A DNA stretch of 64,000 nucleotides from Campylobacterota bacterium (GTDB taxonomy: Bacteria > Campylobacterota > Campylobacteria > Campylobacterales > Thiovulaceae): the NCBI GenBank assembly GCA_030152305.1, contig JASKOM010000005.1, forward strand, positions 1 to 64,000, read 5' to 3'. The notes beneath the pieces are model-generated. The model searched no databases, had not been told where the DNA came from, and saw only the letters and a program-made list of their open reading frames with translations. The position numbers and the translations under genes were made by a program. Of this stretch, positions 52,934 through 64,000 are shown piece after piece; within the stretch, counting starts at the first letter, position 1, and each line of letters opens with the position of its first letter.

Positions 52934-53410
52934 ATGATCGCTGAATTATTTGCTTCGCATGTTTTTACAACGGCTGTTATTTTTGCACATGTAATTAGTG
53001 CTGTTGTTTGGGTTGGCGGAATGATCGCTCTTCGATTTGCTGTTCATCCGTCAATGATGTTAATCGCAACTCCTGAAGTTCGAATTAGTCGATCACTTCA
53101 TTTTATTAGACGGTTTTTTTATATTGTTGTTCCGTTTATTTTAACTCTTTTAGCAACTGGAATTTTAATGATTTACGGTTTAGGTCATAAAGGTAAAATG
53201 ATTGTTCATATTAAAGAGGCTTTATGGTTAATTATGGCTTTAAATTTTATTTCGATGTTTATTCGACGAAGTAAAGCAGAACAATTATTAAAAGATGGCA
53301 AAATCGCTGATGCAAAAGCAATTATGGGATTAATTTCAGGTTATATGTTACCAGCTAATATTATATTTGGAATTGTTGCTATTTATTTCGGTGTATCTTT
53401 AAGATTTTAA
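52934..53410 (+). CDS. Four-helix membrane protein, CopD-like
   Basis: 158 residues with four membrane helices (about 10-32, 55-78, 88-108 and 130-153). Conserved-looking His residues lie in VIFAHVISAVVWVGGM and SLHFIRRFFY, plus VHIKEALWLIM, a pattern seen in CopD and HemJ-type families that bind copper or heme. Its length is below CopD. The function, perhaps heme or copper handling, is inferred only. It follows yqeY by 5 bp. Confidence 0.6.
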   Translation: MIAELFASHVFTTAVIFAHVISAVVWVGGMIALRFAVHPSMMLIATPEVRISRSLHFIRRFFYIVVPFILTLLATGILMIYGLGHKGKMIVHIKEALWLIMALNFISMFIRRSKAEQLLKDGKIADAKAIMGLISGYMLPANIIFGIVAIYFGVSLRF

Positions 53411-53428
53411 TTAAAAAAGGCTAAATTA

Positions 53429-54022
53429 GTGAGAGATTTTCAAGCAGAATTAAAATTAGAAGGTATCGAAGTAGATTCAAATTTTAATAACGAAATAAAT
53501 TTATTTTTAGAAATTTTAAAAAAATGGAACAAAGTTCATAATGTTTCTCGAATGAAAGATAATGAATTAGAAGATAGTGTTATTGATTCGCTGATTCCTC
53601 TTAATTTTTTAAAAGATATTAATTTTAATTCTGTTTTGGATATCGGCAGTGGCAATGGTTTTCCAGCAATTCCAATTGCCATTGCAAGAAAAAATATACG
53701 GGTGGCAATGGCTGAACCCGTCAAAAAAAAGAGTAGCTTTTTGCATTTTGCAAAAATATCGTTAAATTTGCACAATGCAGAGATCTATTCAAAAAGAGTT
53801 GAAGAACTTGAGATTGGAGAGTTTGATATCGTATCATCTCGAGCAGTTGGTGAAAGTTCATTATTGCTCTCTCTAGCAGAACCGCATATTAAAAAAAACG
53901 GTGGTTCAGTTTTATTATATAAAGGCTCTCGACTCTCTCATGAATTGAAAGACATTTCAGACAAATACTCTTATAAAATTCTCTCTCGAGGGAATAGAAA
54001 TTATATTTTATTTAATTTTTAG
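53429..54022 (+). CDS. rsmG: 16S rRNA (guanine-527-N7) methyltransferase
   Basis: 197 residues starting at GTG 53429, with AAAAAGG about 9 nt upstream. The AdoMet-binding motif is VLDIGSGNGFPAIPIAI, followed by VAMAEPVKKKSSFLHFAK and EIGEFDIVSSRAVG, and WNKVHNVSRMKD marks the N-terminal rRNA-binding part. It methylates G527 of 16S rRNA; loss gives low-level streptomycin resistance in other bacteria. Length slightly short but complete. Confidence 0.92.
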   Translation: MRDFQAELKLEGIEVDSNFNNEINLFLEILKKWNKVHNVSRMKDNELEDSVIDSLIPLNFLKDINFNSVLDIGSGNGFPAIPIAIARKNIRVAMAEPVKKKSSFLHFAKISLNLHNAEIYSKRVEELEIGEFDIVSSRAVGESSLLLSLAEPHIKKNGGSVLLYKGSRLSHELKDISDKYSYKILSRGNRNYILFNF

Positions 54023-54033
54023 GGCATAAATAT

Positions 54034-54252
54034 ATGTGGAAATTTATTATATTAATCGCTCTTATTGTTTCTGGATATTTTATCGTTGCAAAGTTACAAG
54101 CTAATAAAAAAAATAGTAATAACGATAAAAAAAATAGCAATAGTCCATCTGATTTAATTGCCTGTTCAAATTGCAGAACATTGTCTGTCGAAACAGAAAT
54201 GATTTCTAGAAATGGCAATTTATATTGCTCAAAATCATGTGCAGGTTTATAA
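54034..54252 (+). CDS. Small membrane-anchored zinc-ribbon-like protein (PP0621-like)
   Basis: 72 residues: an N-terminal membrane helix (about 3-22, FIILIALIVSGYFIVAKL), an Asn/Lys-rich linker and a Cys4 module (IACSNCRTLSVETE, then YCSKSCAGL), which should bind a metal. The pattern matches the PP0621-type family of small proteins found next to ampD or housekeeping genes in proteobacteria. Function unknown. It lies 11 bp after rsmG. Confidence 0.65.
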   Translation: MWKFIILIALIVSGYFIVAKLQANKKNSNNDKKNSNSPSDLIACSNCRTLSVETEMISRNGNLYCSKSCAGL

Positions 54253-54256
54253 ATAA

Positions 54257-54640
54257 ATGTTAATTTTAGGACACGAATTAATAAATAGTGATGTTTTTTA
54301 TAAAATAAATAATTTTGATGAGGTAAAAAAAACAGCTTCGAATTCTATTGTTATTATTAAATTTGATGGCAAATTAATTTTAGAATTAATAAAAAATAAA
54401 GTTAAATTTGCTGTTTTAGTTGATAATTTAAAAGAGGCTATTTTTTCAGAAAGTTTAAAAGCAAAATATATTATCGCGAATAATTTAAATCTTGCTATCG
54501 AAATACAGAAATTGGCTGATAATTATTTATATGATTCTAAAAATATTTTTATAATAAATAGTGATGATGAGCTTGAAACCGTTGCAAAAAATAAAATAGA
54601 CGGTGTGCTTTATATTTATTCGATAAAAAATATTAATTAA
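54257..54640 (+). CDS. Unknown small soluble protein
   Basis: 127 residues of alternating beta and alpha segments (IVIIKFDGKLILELIKNK, FAVLVDNLKEAIFSE, KYIIANNLNLAIEIQKLAD, VLYIYSIK), suggesting a Rossmann-like or flavodoxin-like layer. No catalytic motif is visible and I do not recognise the family. It sits 4 bp after the PP0621-like gene and 18 bp before secA in one operon. One GATGAGGT, read FDEV, is at 54317. Confidence 0.6.
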   Translation: MLILGHELINSDVFYKINNFDEVKKTASNSIVIIKFDGKLILELIKNKVKFAVLVDNLKEAIFSESLKAKYIIANNLNLAIEIQKLADNYLYDSKNIFIINSDDELETVAKNKIDGVLYIYSIKNIN

Positions 54641-54658
54641 AAGAAAGGCAAATTATTA

Positions 54659-57316
54659 ATGAAATTTTTTACTCAAACTTGGCTGTTTTTACAAAAAGTT
54701 TTTCGTAAATTAATCGGAACTAGAAATGATCGAGAAATTCGAGCCTATTTAAAAGAGATTGAAAAAATTAATGCTCTTGAAAATAAATATAGTTCGATGA
54801 ATGATGACGAATTAAAAAAATCGTTTGAAGAATTAAAAAAATCTGTTCGAGAAGGCATTCGAACTCTTGATGAAGTTTTATATGATTCGTTTGCGATTAC
54901 TCGAGAAGCAAGTAAAAGAATTCTCGGAATGCGACATCATGATGTTCAGTTAATCGGTGGAATGGTTTTACATGCTGGTCGAATCGCTGAAATGAAAACT
55001 GGCGAAGGTAAAACTCTTGTTGCTACTTTGCCAATTGCATTAAATGCAATGGCTGGAAACGGTGTTCATCTTGTTACTGTTAATGATTATTTAGCTAAAC
55101 GAGATGCCGAAGAATTAAAACCGCTTTATAATTTTTTAGGTTATTCAGTTGGTGTAATTACTGAACGAATGTATGATGACATGTTAAAAAAAGAGCAATA
55201 TCATGCAGATATTACTTATGGAACAAATAACGAATTTGGTTTTGATTATTTGCGAGATAACATGAAATATTCTCGTGATGAAATGGCTCAACGAGGTCAT
55301 AATTTCGTAATTGTCGATGAGGTCGATTCGATTTTAATTGACGAAGCACGAACACCGTTGATTATTTCTGGTCCAACAGATAAACGACTTGATAATTATA
55401 TAAAAGCTGATCAAGTTGCAAAAAAATTAATCAAAGGCGAAAAAATTCCTCCGAAAAAAATGGATGATGTTGAAACGACAACAGGCGATTTTATAGTTGA
55501 TGAAAAAAATAGAACTGTTTTATTAACTGAAGAAGGAACTGTAAAAGCTCAAGAATTATTCGGAGTTGATAATTTATATAGCATCGATAATGCAATTTTG
55601 TCTCATCATCTTGATCAATCGTTAAAAGCGAATTTTTTATTTCAAAAAGATGTTGATTATGTCGTGAAAGATGGCGAAATAATTATCGTCGATGAATTCA
55701 CAGGCAGATTATCAGACGGACGACGATATTCGGACGGTTTGCATCAGGCAATTGAAGCAAAAGAAAATGTTCGAGTTCGTGAAGAAAGTCAAACACTTGC
55801 AGATATTACTTTCCAGAACTATTTTAGATCTTATAAAAAATTAGCAGGTATGACTGGAACAGCTCAAACTGAAGCGACAGAATTTGCTGAAATTTATAAT
55901 TTAGATGTCGTGTCGATTCCGACTAATTTACAAGTTCAACGAAAAGATCTTGACGACCTCATCTATAAAACTGAACGAGAAAAATTACATGCTGTCGTAA
56001 ATAAAATTATCGAAGTTAATAAAATTGGTCAGCCAATTCTTGTTGGAACAACATCGATCGAAAAAAGTGAAGCTTTGCATAGAATATTAAAAGAGAAAAA
56101 AATAGCTCATTCTGTGTTAAATGCGAAAAATCATGAATACGAAAGTGAAATTATTAAACGAGCTGGTGTAAAAGGTGCTGTTACGATTGCAACAAATATG
56201 GCTGGTCGTGGTGTTGATATTCGTCTTGGTGAAGGTGTTCGAGAACTTGGCGGTTTATATATTATCGGAACTGAAAGACATGAAAATAGACGAATCGATA
56301 ATCAATTAAGAGGTCGAAGTGGTCGTCAAGGCGATCCAGGTGTTAGTCAATTTTATTTAAGTCTTGATGATAATTTATTAAGAATTTTCGGCAGTGATCG
56401 AATTAAAAAAATTATGGATCATCTCGGTGTCGAAGAGGGCGAACATATCGAGTCTGGTATGGTTACTCGAGCAGTTGAAAAAGCTCAAAAACGAATCGAA
56501 GGTATGCATTTTGAACATCGAAAACATGTTGTTCAATATGATGATGTTTCTAATGAACAACGAAAAGTTATATTTAATTTCAGAAATCAATTATTAGATT
56601 GGAATTTTAGTGTTTCGAATAAATTATCTGAAGTTCGACGAGAATATGTATCGATTTTATTAGAAAATTATTCTATTTTTGACGGTTTGAATCACGAAGA
56701 TTATAATTTAGATGGTTTAATCAGTGCTTTACAAGAAGAAATTAAATTAAAAATTAATTTATCTGAAATTAAAGATTTTGAAGCTGGTGAAATTCGGGAT
56801 TATTTAATCGAAAAAATAGAATCTGTTTATAATAAAAAGATGTCGCCAATAAATGAAGATATTCGAAATAGTATCGAACGAGAAATTTATTTAAAAACTC
56901 TTGACAAAAGTTGGCGAGAACATTTACATCAAATGGATATTTTAAAAACTGGAATCGGACTTCGAGGCTATAATCAAAAAGATCCGCTTGTCGAATACAA
57001 AAAAGAGAGTTTTCATCTTTTTAACGAATTAGTTAATCATATTAAATTTGAAACTGTTAAAACATTGCAATTAATTCAGTTTTCGCATGATCCTGAAGTT
57101 GAAAGTGAAGAATTTGTTGCAAAACGAGAAGAAGAAAAATTAATCGAACAGCGACAAAACGAATTACGAACTGAAATGAATCGAGAAATTAATGATCAGC
57201 TTTCTGTTGAACGAAAACCAAAAAGAAATGATCTTTGTCCATGTGGCAGTGGCAAAAAATATAAACAGTGTTGCGGTGTAAGTGGTCCTAAAAAAGGGCT
57301 TCTTGCAAAAAATTAA
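54659..57316 (+). CDS. secA: Preprotein translocase ATPase SecA
   Basis: 885 residues. Walker [26 protein letters not shown], Walker B region [20 protein letters not shown], the helicase motif [19 protein letters not shown] and [14 protein letters not shown] as [20 protein letters not shown], and a C-terminal zinc SEC-C motif [13 protein letters not shown]. It drives export of unfolded proteins through SecYEG. Two GATGAGGT copies occur: one encodes VDEVDS in the Walker B motif using the rare GAG codon, the other DDLI using CTC and ATC. Confidence 0.97.
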   Translation: MKFFTQTWLFLQKVFRKLIGTRNDREIRAYLKEIEKINALENKYSSMNDDELKKSFEELKKSVREGIRTLDEVLYDSFAITREASKRILGMRHHDVQLIGGMVLHAGRIAEMKTGEGKTLVATLPIALNAMAGNGVHLVTVNDYLAKRDAEELKPLYNFLGYSVGVITERMYDDMLKKEQYHADITYGTNNEFGFDYLRDNMKYSRDEMAQRGHNFVIVDEVDSILIDEARTPLIISGPTDKRLDNYIKADQVAKKLIKGEKIPPKKMDDVETTTGDFIVDEKNRTVLLTEEGTVKAQELFGVDNLYSIDNAILSHHLDQSLKANFLFQKDVDYVVKDGEIIIVDEFTGRLSDGRRYSDGLHQAIEAKENVRVREESQTLADITFQNYFRSYKKLAGMTGTAQTEATEFAEIYNLDVVSIPTNLQVQRKDLDDLIYKTEREKLHAVVNKIIEVNKIGQPILVGTTSIEKSEALHRILKEKKIAHSVLNAKNHEYESEIIKRAGVKGAVTIATNMAGRGVDIRLGEGVRELGGLYIIGTERHENRRIDNQLRGRSGRQGDPGVSQFYLSLDDNLLRIFGSDRIKKIMDHLGVEEGEHIESGMVTRAVEKAQKRIEGMHFEHRKHVVQYDDVSNEQRKVIFNFRNQLLDWNFSVSNKLSEVRREYVSILLENYSIFDGLNHEDYNLDGLISALQEEIKLKINLSEIKDFEAGEIRDYLIEKIESVYNKKMSPINEDIRNSIEREIYLKTLDKSWREHLHQMDILKTGIGLRGYNQKDPLVEYKKESFHLFNELVNHIKFETVKTLQLIQFSHDPEVESEEFVAKREEEKLIEQRQNELRTEMNREINDQLSVERKPKRNDLCPCGSGKKYKQCCGVSGPKKGLLAKN

Positions 57317-57332
57317 TTTAAATTAGGTTTGA

Positions 57333-59251
<1,919 letters not shown>

Positions 59252-59260
59252 TAAATTTTT

Positions 59261-59857
59261 ATGCGAGTTAAAATTTGCGGAATTACAAATTTAGAAGATG
59301 CTTTGATTTCGATTGATGCAGGTGCTGATGCTCTCGGTTTCGTGTTTTATAAAAAATCGCCTCGATATATTTCTCCAGATAATGCAAAAAATATTATAAA
59401 TCAACTTCCGCCATTTGTTGAAAAAGTTGGTTTATTTGTTGAAAATAGCTCAAACGAAATAGATGAAATTGCAAACGAAACAAAAATTAGTTCGGCTCAA
59501 TTGCATTGGGATATCGATCCGATTGAATTTTCTCGAATAAAAATAAATAAAATTCGAGTGATTCGAGCAAAAAGCGAAAATGACTTAGATTTATATAAAA
59601 ATAGCTATCGATTCGTTGATTCATATGTTGAAAGTTTTGGCGGTGCTGGACATAGATTAAATTTAGACTGGTTTAAAAATAGAGACAATCGAAAGATTAT
59701 TTTAGCTGGTGGCTTGAATGTTGAAAATATCGATGAGGTCGCAGGTTTTGGCTTTTATGGAGTTGATGTTTCAAGTGGAGTTGAAGCATATCGAGGCAAA
59801 AAAGATAAAAATAAAGTTATCGAATTTATAAAAAAAGTAAAAAGAATAGAGAATTAA
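59261..59857 (+). CDS. trpF: Phosphoribosylanthranilate isomerase
   Basis: 198 residues, TIM barrel. N-terminal VKICGITNLEDAL with the general-base Cys6, GADALGFVFYKKSPRYI, LAGGLNVENIDEV and the C-terminal phosphate loop YGVDVSSGVEAYRGKKD. It converts phosphoribosylanthranilate to CdRP in tryptophan synthesis. No other trp gene is adjacent. One GATGAGGT copy encodes IDEVAG at 59732. Confidence 0.94.
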   Translation: MRVKICGITNLEDALISIDAGADALGFVFYKKSPRYISPDNAKNIINQLPPFVEKVGLFVENSSNEIDEIANETKISSAQLHWDIDPIEFSRIKINKIRVIRAKSENDLDLYKNSYRFVDSYVESFGGAGHRLNLDWFKNRDNRKIILAGGLNVENIDEVAGFGFYGVDVSSGVEAYRGKKDKNKVIEFIKKVKRIEN

Positions 59858-59863
59858 TATAAT

Positions 59864-60133
59864 ATGGAAAATAACGAAAAAACAAAAATTCAAAGAATAG
59901 TCGCTGGAGCTGATTCGTTAGCACTTGGCATTTCGATAGTTGTTTCGATTTTATTAGGTGTTGGAATTGGTTTATGGCTAAAATCGATATTTGAATCAAA
60001 TTGGCTTTTATTACTCGGTGTAATTTGGGGTGTCGGTGGAGCTTTATTAAATATTTATCGAGCCTATAAACGAGAATTAATAGAATTTGAACAAATTGCA
60101 AAAGAGCGAGAAATAGAAATAGGAAAAAAATAG
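59864..60133 (+). CDS. atpZ: AtpZ/AtpI-family membrane protein
   Basis: 89 residues with two membrane helices (about 18-38 and 43-62): LGISIVVSILLGVGIGLWL and LLLLGVIWGVGGALLNIYRA. This two-helix hairpin with glycine-rich first helix and basic turn fits the AtpI/AtpZ family, associated with F1Fo ATP synthase assembly or magnesium supply. Here it is separated from atpB (43392) and other atp genes. It overlaps nothing and is followed immediately by an unknown membrane protein gene. Confidence 0.75.
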   Translation: MENNEKTKIQRIVAGADSLALGISIVVSILLGVGIGLWLKSIFESNWLLLLGVIWGVGGALLNIYRAYKRELIEFEQIAKEREIEIGKK

Positions 60134-60577
60134 ATGATTTCTGTTTCTGTTGGCTTTTTTACAACTTTAATTCTTTTGATTTTATCAAGATTGAGTTATA
60201 AAAATTATGTTCTTCGCGAAAGTGCAAAATTTGATAGAAATAATATAAATGATCGAGATATTATCGATAAAATAGATGATCCACATGATTTATATTCTGA
60301 TGAAAATTCAAGTGAAACAGAACAAGATTTAAAAAAAGTTGTTGCAGAAGAAAAACAAAAACATAATTTGAAACAATCATTAAAAATGTCCATAAAAACT
60401 TTACCAGCGAATCTATCTATTTTAAGAATATTTGGTTATATTATTCTCGTTTCTGGATTTTTTTATTTAAAAGATAGTGGAAATTTAGAAATAGGCAATT
60501 ATTTAATAGGCATCACAGCAGGAATAATTTTAATAGTAATAATAACAATGGCAAAGATTTTAAATGATAAAAGATAA
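60134..60577 (+). CDS. Unknown membrane protein
   Basis: 147 residues. One N-terminal membrane helix (about 4-21) and two C-terminal ones (about 98-115 and 120-140) frame an acidic, disordered-looking cytoplasmic stretch (DIIDKIDDPHDLYSDENS). The gene begins directly after the atpZ stop, so translational coupling is likely. I do not recognise the family; it may be a lineage-specific partner of AtpZ or of the following gene. Confidence 0.6.
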   Translation: MISVSVGFFTTLILLILSRLSYKNYVLRESAKFDRNNINDRDIIDKIDDPHDLYSDENSSETEQDLKKVVAEEKQKHNLKQSLKMSIKTLPANLSILRIFGYIILVSGFFYLKDSGNLEIGNYLIGITAGIILIVIITMAKILNDKR

Positions 60578-61616
60578 AAGCTGTTTATATGATTTGAACA
60601 AACCTTTTAATTTATATACTGATCGAAAATTAAGAGGTTATAAAACTATATTTTTTGTAAAAGATGAAACAGATCTTGATAATATTTGGTTTCATATGAA
60701 TCATTTTGAAGAATTAACTAAAGGTGATATTTTTGGCTTTTTAAGTTCATTGTATTTTTTCTTAAGTTATTTAAAATCGGACGAAAAAATAACAGATAAA
60801 GACGAAAGTTTTGAATTTGTTATCGAAGAAAGCGATCTTTTTTTTTATTGGACGACCTCATCAGAATATTTTATTTATATCGTTAATCATCATAATATTT
60901 TTTTTAGCGAATTTAATTTTAAAATTACGAACACAAATTTAACATTTAAATTATATAAATATAAACATTTTGAAGATAAAATAAATCATGTTACTCAAAC
61001 GATAGTTACAGATAAAAATAATATTAATAAAACTGTTACAAAAACGAATACGAATAATATTGATGATGCACCTCAAAAATCAGAAACTATTAAAACTCCT
61101 ACAAAAATAACATCGTCGTCAATTGATCTTGATTCTTTCGAAGAACAATACAGACAACTATTTGGAAATTCTGGAGATGAAGATAGAGGTAAAAAGAAAC
61201 AAGTTTATTCTTTTATACCGAAACCGAAACTTTTACAATTACAACAAATAGGCGAAGAATTAACAGGAACTTTATTAGAAATAGAAAACGGTTATGAATT
61301 TAATAGACAAACTGTTGAATCGATAATAATGCATTTAAGACAGATAGCTAAAATTTTACATAATTATAAAGAAACTTATACAATAGCTGATTCAATGGAA
61401 GATTTGGCACTATTTATTAAACATCATATTGAAGATGTTGTTGAATTTGAAATTGAAGATATCGAACTATTCGAAACACTGTTTGCGAATTTTAATACTT
61501 GGCTTTTATTATCATTTTTTGATGGCATAGAAAATATAGATGAATATAATTCGATTATTGCAAATGATGTTCGAGAAATAAGTCAACGAGTAAATGACAA
61601 ATTAGATAACGAATAA
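60564..61616 (+). CDS. Unknown large cytoplasmic protein
   Basis: 350 residues, without signal or membrane helix. An N-terminal mixed alpha/beta domain (about 1-135) is followed by a Thr/Asn/Lys-rich linker (about 140-195) and a helical C-terminal domain (about 210-350: LLQLQQIGEELTGTLLEIEN, MHLRQIAKILHNYKETY, LFETLFANFNTWLLLSFFDG). I do not recognise it; the C-terminal half could be a helical partner-binding module. It overlaps the previous gene by 14 bp and ends the long plus-strand run. One GATGAGGT at 60855. Function unknown. Confidence 0.6.
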   Translation: MIKDKSCLYDLNKPFNLYTDRKLRGYKTIFFVKDETDLDNIWFHMNHFEELTKGDIFGFLSSLYFFLSYLKSDEKITDKDESFEFVIEESDLFFYWTTSSEYFIYIVNHHNIFFSEFNFKITNTNLTFKLYKYKHFEDKINHVTQTIVTDKNNINKTVTKTNTNNIDDAPQKSETIKTPTKITSSSIDLDSFEEQYRQLFGNSGDEDRGKKKQVYSFIPKPKLLQLQQIGEELTGTLLEIENGYEFNRQTVESIIMHLRQIAKILHNYKETYTIADSMEDLALFIKHHIEDVVEFEIEDIELFETLFANFNTWLLLSFFDGIENIDEYNSIIANDVREISQRVNDKLDNE

Positions 61617-61624
61617 ATATTTAT

Positions 61625-61664
61625 AAACATCTTGAAAAGTCAAGCTAATTTTTTCAAGATGTTT
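61625..61664. terminator. Bidirectional terminator
   Basis: AAACATCTTGAAAA (61625-61638) pairs perfectly with TTTTCAAGATGTTT (61651-61664). The 14-bp stem with a 12-nt loop lies between convergent genes and ends both. Confidence 0.85.
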
Positions 61665-61667
61665 GTA

Positions 61668-62729
61668 TTAATTTTTAATATTATTAAAATCGATCAAAAA
61701 AACAGAACCAACATTTATTTTAGATTCTATATTTAATTTTAAATCATGAAGTTGAGCGATCCAATTAACAATTGTTAAACCTAAGCCCATTGACTGCATA
61801 TGGCGATTTTTATCTGATCTATAAAATTTTTCTACAACAAGTTCAATTTCATTTTGTTCAATTCCGATACCACGATCGATAACTTTAAAAATACCATTTT
61901 TTAATTCAACAAATATATCATCTTGCGAATATTTCAAAGCATTTTCTATTAAATTCATACAAACTTGTTTTAATAATATTTCATCGCCAATAATAATAAA
62001 ATCTTCTAGATTAATATTTATTTTTCTAGCTGGAAAACTTCCTCCAATCATCGAAACTACATCATTTATTGCTTGTTTTAAATTAAAACTTTTTTTATAA
62101 AGTTCGAAACTTTTTCTTTCGATTTGAAGAGCAAGACGAAGTCTATTAAGAAGTTCATCAACTCGACGACTATTTGCGATAATTTTTTCAATATATTTAC
62201 GATGAAAATTATTTTGCACCTCATCGAATAAAATTTGAGAATAACCAATAATCGATGACAACGGATTTTTTAATTCATGACTAATTGCACTAAGAAGTTT
62301 TTCTTGATTATTATTTGCAAATTTTAATTTAGCATTTAATTTTTGCATTTTTTTATTTAATTTTTGCAATCGTTCGATAACAGCGGAAATTCTATTTTGA
62401 AGAGAAATAAATTCAGTTGAATATTGCAAAATCAATCTTTTTTTATAAACTTTATTTTGAATATTTTCAAAATAATCACCGATTCGTTCAAGTTCAAAAG
62501 AGATTCTTATTGCTAAGTAATTTCCAAGTAATAATGATGAGGTTGCGAACCAAATAAATATTAAAAAAAACTTAACTAAAATAGCATTTTTTAAATCGTT
62601 ACCATCGAGATTAATAAAATCTTCGGTAATTAACGAATCGATAAAAATATAAAATAAAAAACTAATTAAAAGATAGCCTATAAAATAAATATTAAAAATT
62701 TGTCTTATAGATAATTTAAAGTAAAACAT
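61668..62729 (-). CDS. Sensor histidine kinase (orphan)
   Basis: 353 residues. Two membrane helices (about 11-31 and 52-72) enclose a short periplasmic loop of about 20 residues. A HAMP-like helix leads to the HisKA domain with phospho-His151 in SAISHELKNPLSSIIGYS, and the ATPase domain has the N box MNLIENALKYS, G1 VIDRGIGI and G2 SMGLGLTIVNWIAQ. No response regulator gene is adjacent, so its partner is elsewhere. The short sensor loop suggests sensing within the membrane. In Campylobacterota, one such kinase (FlgS) is soluble, so this is not FlgS. Two GATGAGGT copies. Confidence 0.88.
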   Translation of the reverse strand: MFYFKLSIRQIFNIYFIGYLLISFLFYIFIDSLITEDFINLDGNDLKNAILVKFFLIFIWFATSSLLLGNYLAIRISFELERIGDYFENIQNKVYKKRLILQYSTEFISLQNRISAVIERLQKLNKKMQKLNAKLKFANNNQEKLLSAISHELKNPLSSIIGYSQILFDEVQNNFHRKYIEKIIANSRRVDELLNRLRLALQIERKSFELYKKSFNLKQAINDVVSMIGGSFPARKININLEDFIIIGDEILLKQVCMNLIENALKYSQDDIFVELKNGIFKVIDRGIGIEQNEIELVVEKFYRSDKNRHMQSMGLGLTIVNWIAQLHDLKLNIESKINVGSVFLIDFNNIKN

Positions 62730-62747
62730 AATAAAAGCCTTTTAAAA

Positions 62748-63710
62748 TTAATAAACTAAATTTTCTCGACAGAAAATTATTTCATCGTTGTTTGTTAATC
62801 CATTTGAAGCACATAACTTAAATTCGATTAAACCAGAATTTGATTTATATGAAAAATCTGTAACATTTTTTAATAATAAATTTTTATCACCTTGTGAAAT
62901 ATCATCACCATTCCAAGGTCGATAATTTTTATATAAATATAAATCTTGATTTTCAAGTTTTAAACCAATTGCTGTATCAGAAATAACATATTGTTCATAA
63001 AATTTGCCATCTAAATGACCAGTTTTGAAATCATTAAGAATCGAGTTTAAAACAACTTTAGAATTAGTGATATTAAATTCGCCAACAAAAACACTGATTG
63101 ACATGTTATTTTCTAAACAAGTTTGAGCATTAGTTGCTTCTTTATTAATGCCACATCGCCAACCAAAACCATTAAAATCGTTTGCAGATCTCCATTTAAA
63201 TAAAAGAGCGGAACAGTTTCCTTTTGTTTTGCAATTTGAAATATCTAATTTATCATTCGAATTTGCATAAATTATTTCTTGCAATGCAGAAAGATTACTT
63301 TCATTAGTGTTATCAAGAAATAAAACTGCTTTATTGTTTTGAACTGATAAATCAAGAACACCACTATAAACAGGTGCTACGATATTGTTATTTGAGTTCC
63401 AAACACCTGTGTAACCGTCAAACTCTCGACTTATCCATTGAAGATTTCCAGATTGAAAAAAAGTAAAACTACTCAAAACAGAAAAATTTTTATCACCAAA
63501 TTGATGAATTTCTGAACCTTCAACACGATTTTCAAGATATTTAACGATTTGAACAGAAACATTTGAAACTTCTTGATCAAGTTCATTAATATCTCTTGCA
63601 TATCTATAAGATTTATAAATATTTGTTAATAATTGCAAAGTTGATCCCATGATTATTCCCGTAATTGTCATTGCAACAATTAATTCAAGAATTGAAAAAG
63701 CTTTTTTCAT
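62748..63710 (-). CDS. Prepilin-type N-terminal domain protein (minor pseudopilin)
   Basis: 320 residues, large for a pseudopilin. The very short leader MKKA precedes the cleavage site and methylated Phe (KKA|FSILELIVAMTITG) with Glu at +5. The body is beta-rich with six Cys, including CKTKGNCSALLF and LCASN/FCRENL, so disulfides are likely. It resembles GspJ/PilW-type or Cts minor pseudopilins by position and size. It lies between the orphan kinase and fliP on the minus strand. Processing by the prepilin peptidase at 58505 is expected. Confidence 0.75.
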   Translation of the reverse strand: MKKAFSILELIVAMTITGIIMGSTLQLLTNIYKSYRYARDINELDQEVSNVSVQIVKYLENRVEGSEIHQFGDKNFSVLSSFTFFQSGNLQWISREFDGYTGVWNSNNNIVAPVYSGVLDLSVQNNKAVLFLDNTNESNLSALQEIIYANSNDKLDISNCKTKGNCSALLFKWRSANDFNGFGWRCGINKEATNAQTCLENNMSISVFVGEFNITNSKVVLNSILNDFKTGHLDGKFYEQYVISDTAIGLKLENQDLYLYKNYRPWNGDDISQGDKNLLLKNVTDFSYKSNSGLIEFKLCASNGLTNNDEIIFCRENLVY

Positions 63711-63719
63711 TAAATAAAG

Positions 63720-64000
63720 TTATTTAACACTTTTAACAAGATTTTGAATTAATAAATTCCAACCATCGATCATGACAAAAACTAAAATTTTAAATGGCAA
63801 ACTTATCATTGCAGGTGGAAGCATCATCATACCCATACTCATTAAAATAGACGAAACAACCATATCAATTACTAAAAAAGGCAAAAATAATAAAAATCCT
63901 ATTTCGAAAGCGGTTTTTAATTCACTGATTAAAAAAGCTGGAATAACAATCGAAAGAGATAAATCTTCATATGTTTTTGGATTTTCTAAATGTCGCATTC
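63720..64000 (-). CDS. fliP: Flagellar type III export protein FliP, C-terminal part (cut by window end)
   Basis: The visible 93 or so codons are the C-terminal third of FliP, which continues beyond 64000. The signature [20 protein letters not shown] with [19 protein letters not shown] and [17 protein letters not shown] is fully typical. FliP forms the core of the flagellar export gate with FliQ and FliR. An internal Met (63998) is not the true start. No downstream flagellar gene follows; a pseudopilin gene is next. Confidence 0.93.
   Translation of the reverse strand, partial: MRHLENPKTYEDLSLSIVIPAFLISELKTAFEIGFLLFLPFLVIDMVVSSILMSMGMMMLPPAMISLPFKILVFVMIDGWNLLIQNLVKSVK

Overview
The window is about 64 kb of strongly AT-rich (roughly 28-30% GC by eye), gene-dense bacterial chromosome. 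Gene content points to Campylobacterota (Epsilonproteobacteria), probably a free-living, motile, sulfide-oxidising member. The evidence is a PgbA-type exported protein, a BioV-like esterase, a futalosine-route amidohydrolase, flagellar genes scattered singly (flgG, flgC-fliE, fliP, a stand-alone FlhB C-terminal homologue), CcoS for cbb3 oxidase, a sulfide:quinone oxidoreductase and dispersed type II secretion/competence-like pseudopilin genes. No rRNA, tRNA, CRISPR array, transposase or integrase was seen.

Layout. 1-2690: accessory patch with two tandem copies of a small HTH regulator plus BRO-N antirepressor-like protein, followed by GC-rich palindromes. 2681-4090: PEGA/Lcl lipoprotein. 4236-7390: accB with two tandem accC paralogues. 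7608-12701: ParA-like ATPase, J-domain protein, aminofutalosine deaminase candidate, FecR protein, metallo-beta-lactamase-fold phosphodiesterase-like protein, riboflavin synthase. 12694-14635: two unknown coiled-coil membrane proteins and an FlhB-like fragment. 14701-16120: small repeats and a TerD-nuclease fusion. 16200-24716: fibronectin lipoprotein, pseudouridine synthase, nadD, RND transporter, YdjM-like protein, ctpA, ccoS. 24747-34347: bioV, SpoIIE-type phosphatase, panB, flgG, PgbA-like, PilN/GspL-like pair, M16 homologue, pseudo-receiver protein, lipoprotein. 34473-36277: agmatine deiminase, fliE, flgC. 36452-43312 (+): envelope and signalling cluster with beta-barrel, START protein, CheY, CheX, membrane CheA-like kinase, class III cyclase and GT2. 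43392-50328: atpB, aspC, Lcl lipoprotein, argJ, yebC, two pseudopilins, GT4. 50453-52071: sqr with a 51-aa companion gene and a structured upstream region. 52482-61616 (+): yqeY, membrane protein, rsmG, PP0621-like, unknown, secA, tgt, prepilin peptidase, trpF, atpZ, two unknowns. 61668-64000 (-): histidine kinase, pseudopilin, 3' part of fliP.

The most unusual signal is the octamer GATGAGGT, counted by hand 37 times on both strands between 4174 and 62543, where about one is expected by chance. It is equally frequent on the two strands, is kept inside genes by rare codons, and occurs as inverted pairs in two terminators. It is absent from the first 4.1 kb accessory patch. These are the hallmarks of a DNA uptake sequence of the Neisseria/Haemophilus kind, and the window also carries pseudopilins and a prepilin peptidase of the sort used for DNA uptake in this phylum. 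The second most notable item is a single-gene fusion of a TerD domain to a PD-(D/E)XK nuclease domain.
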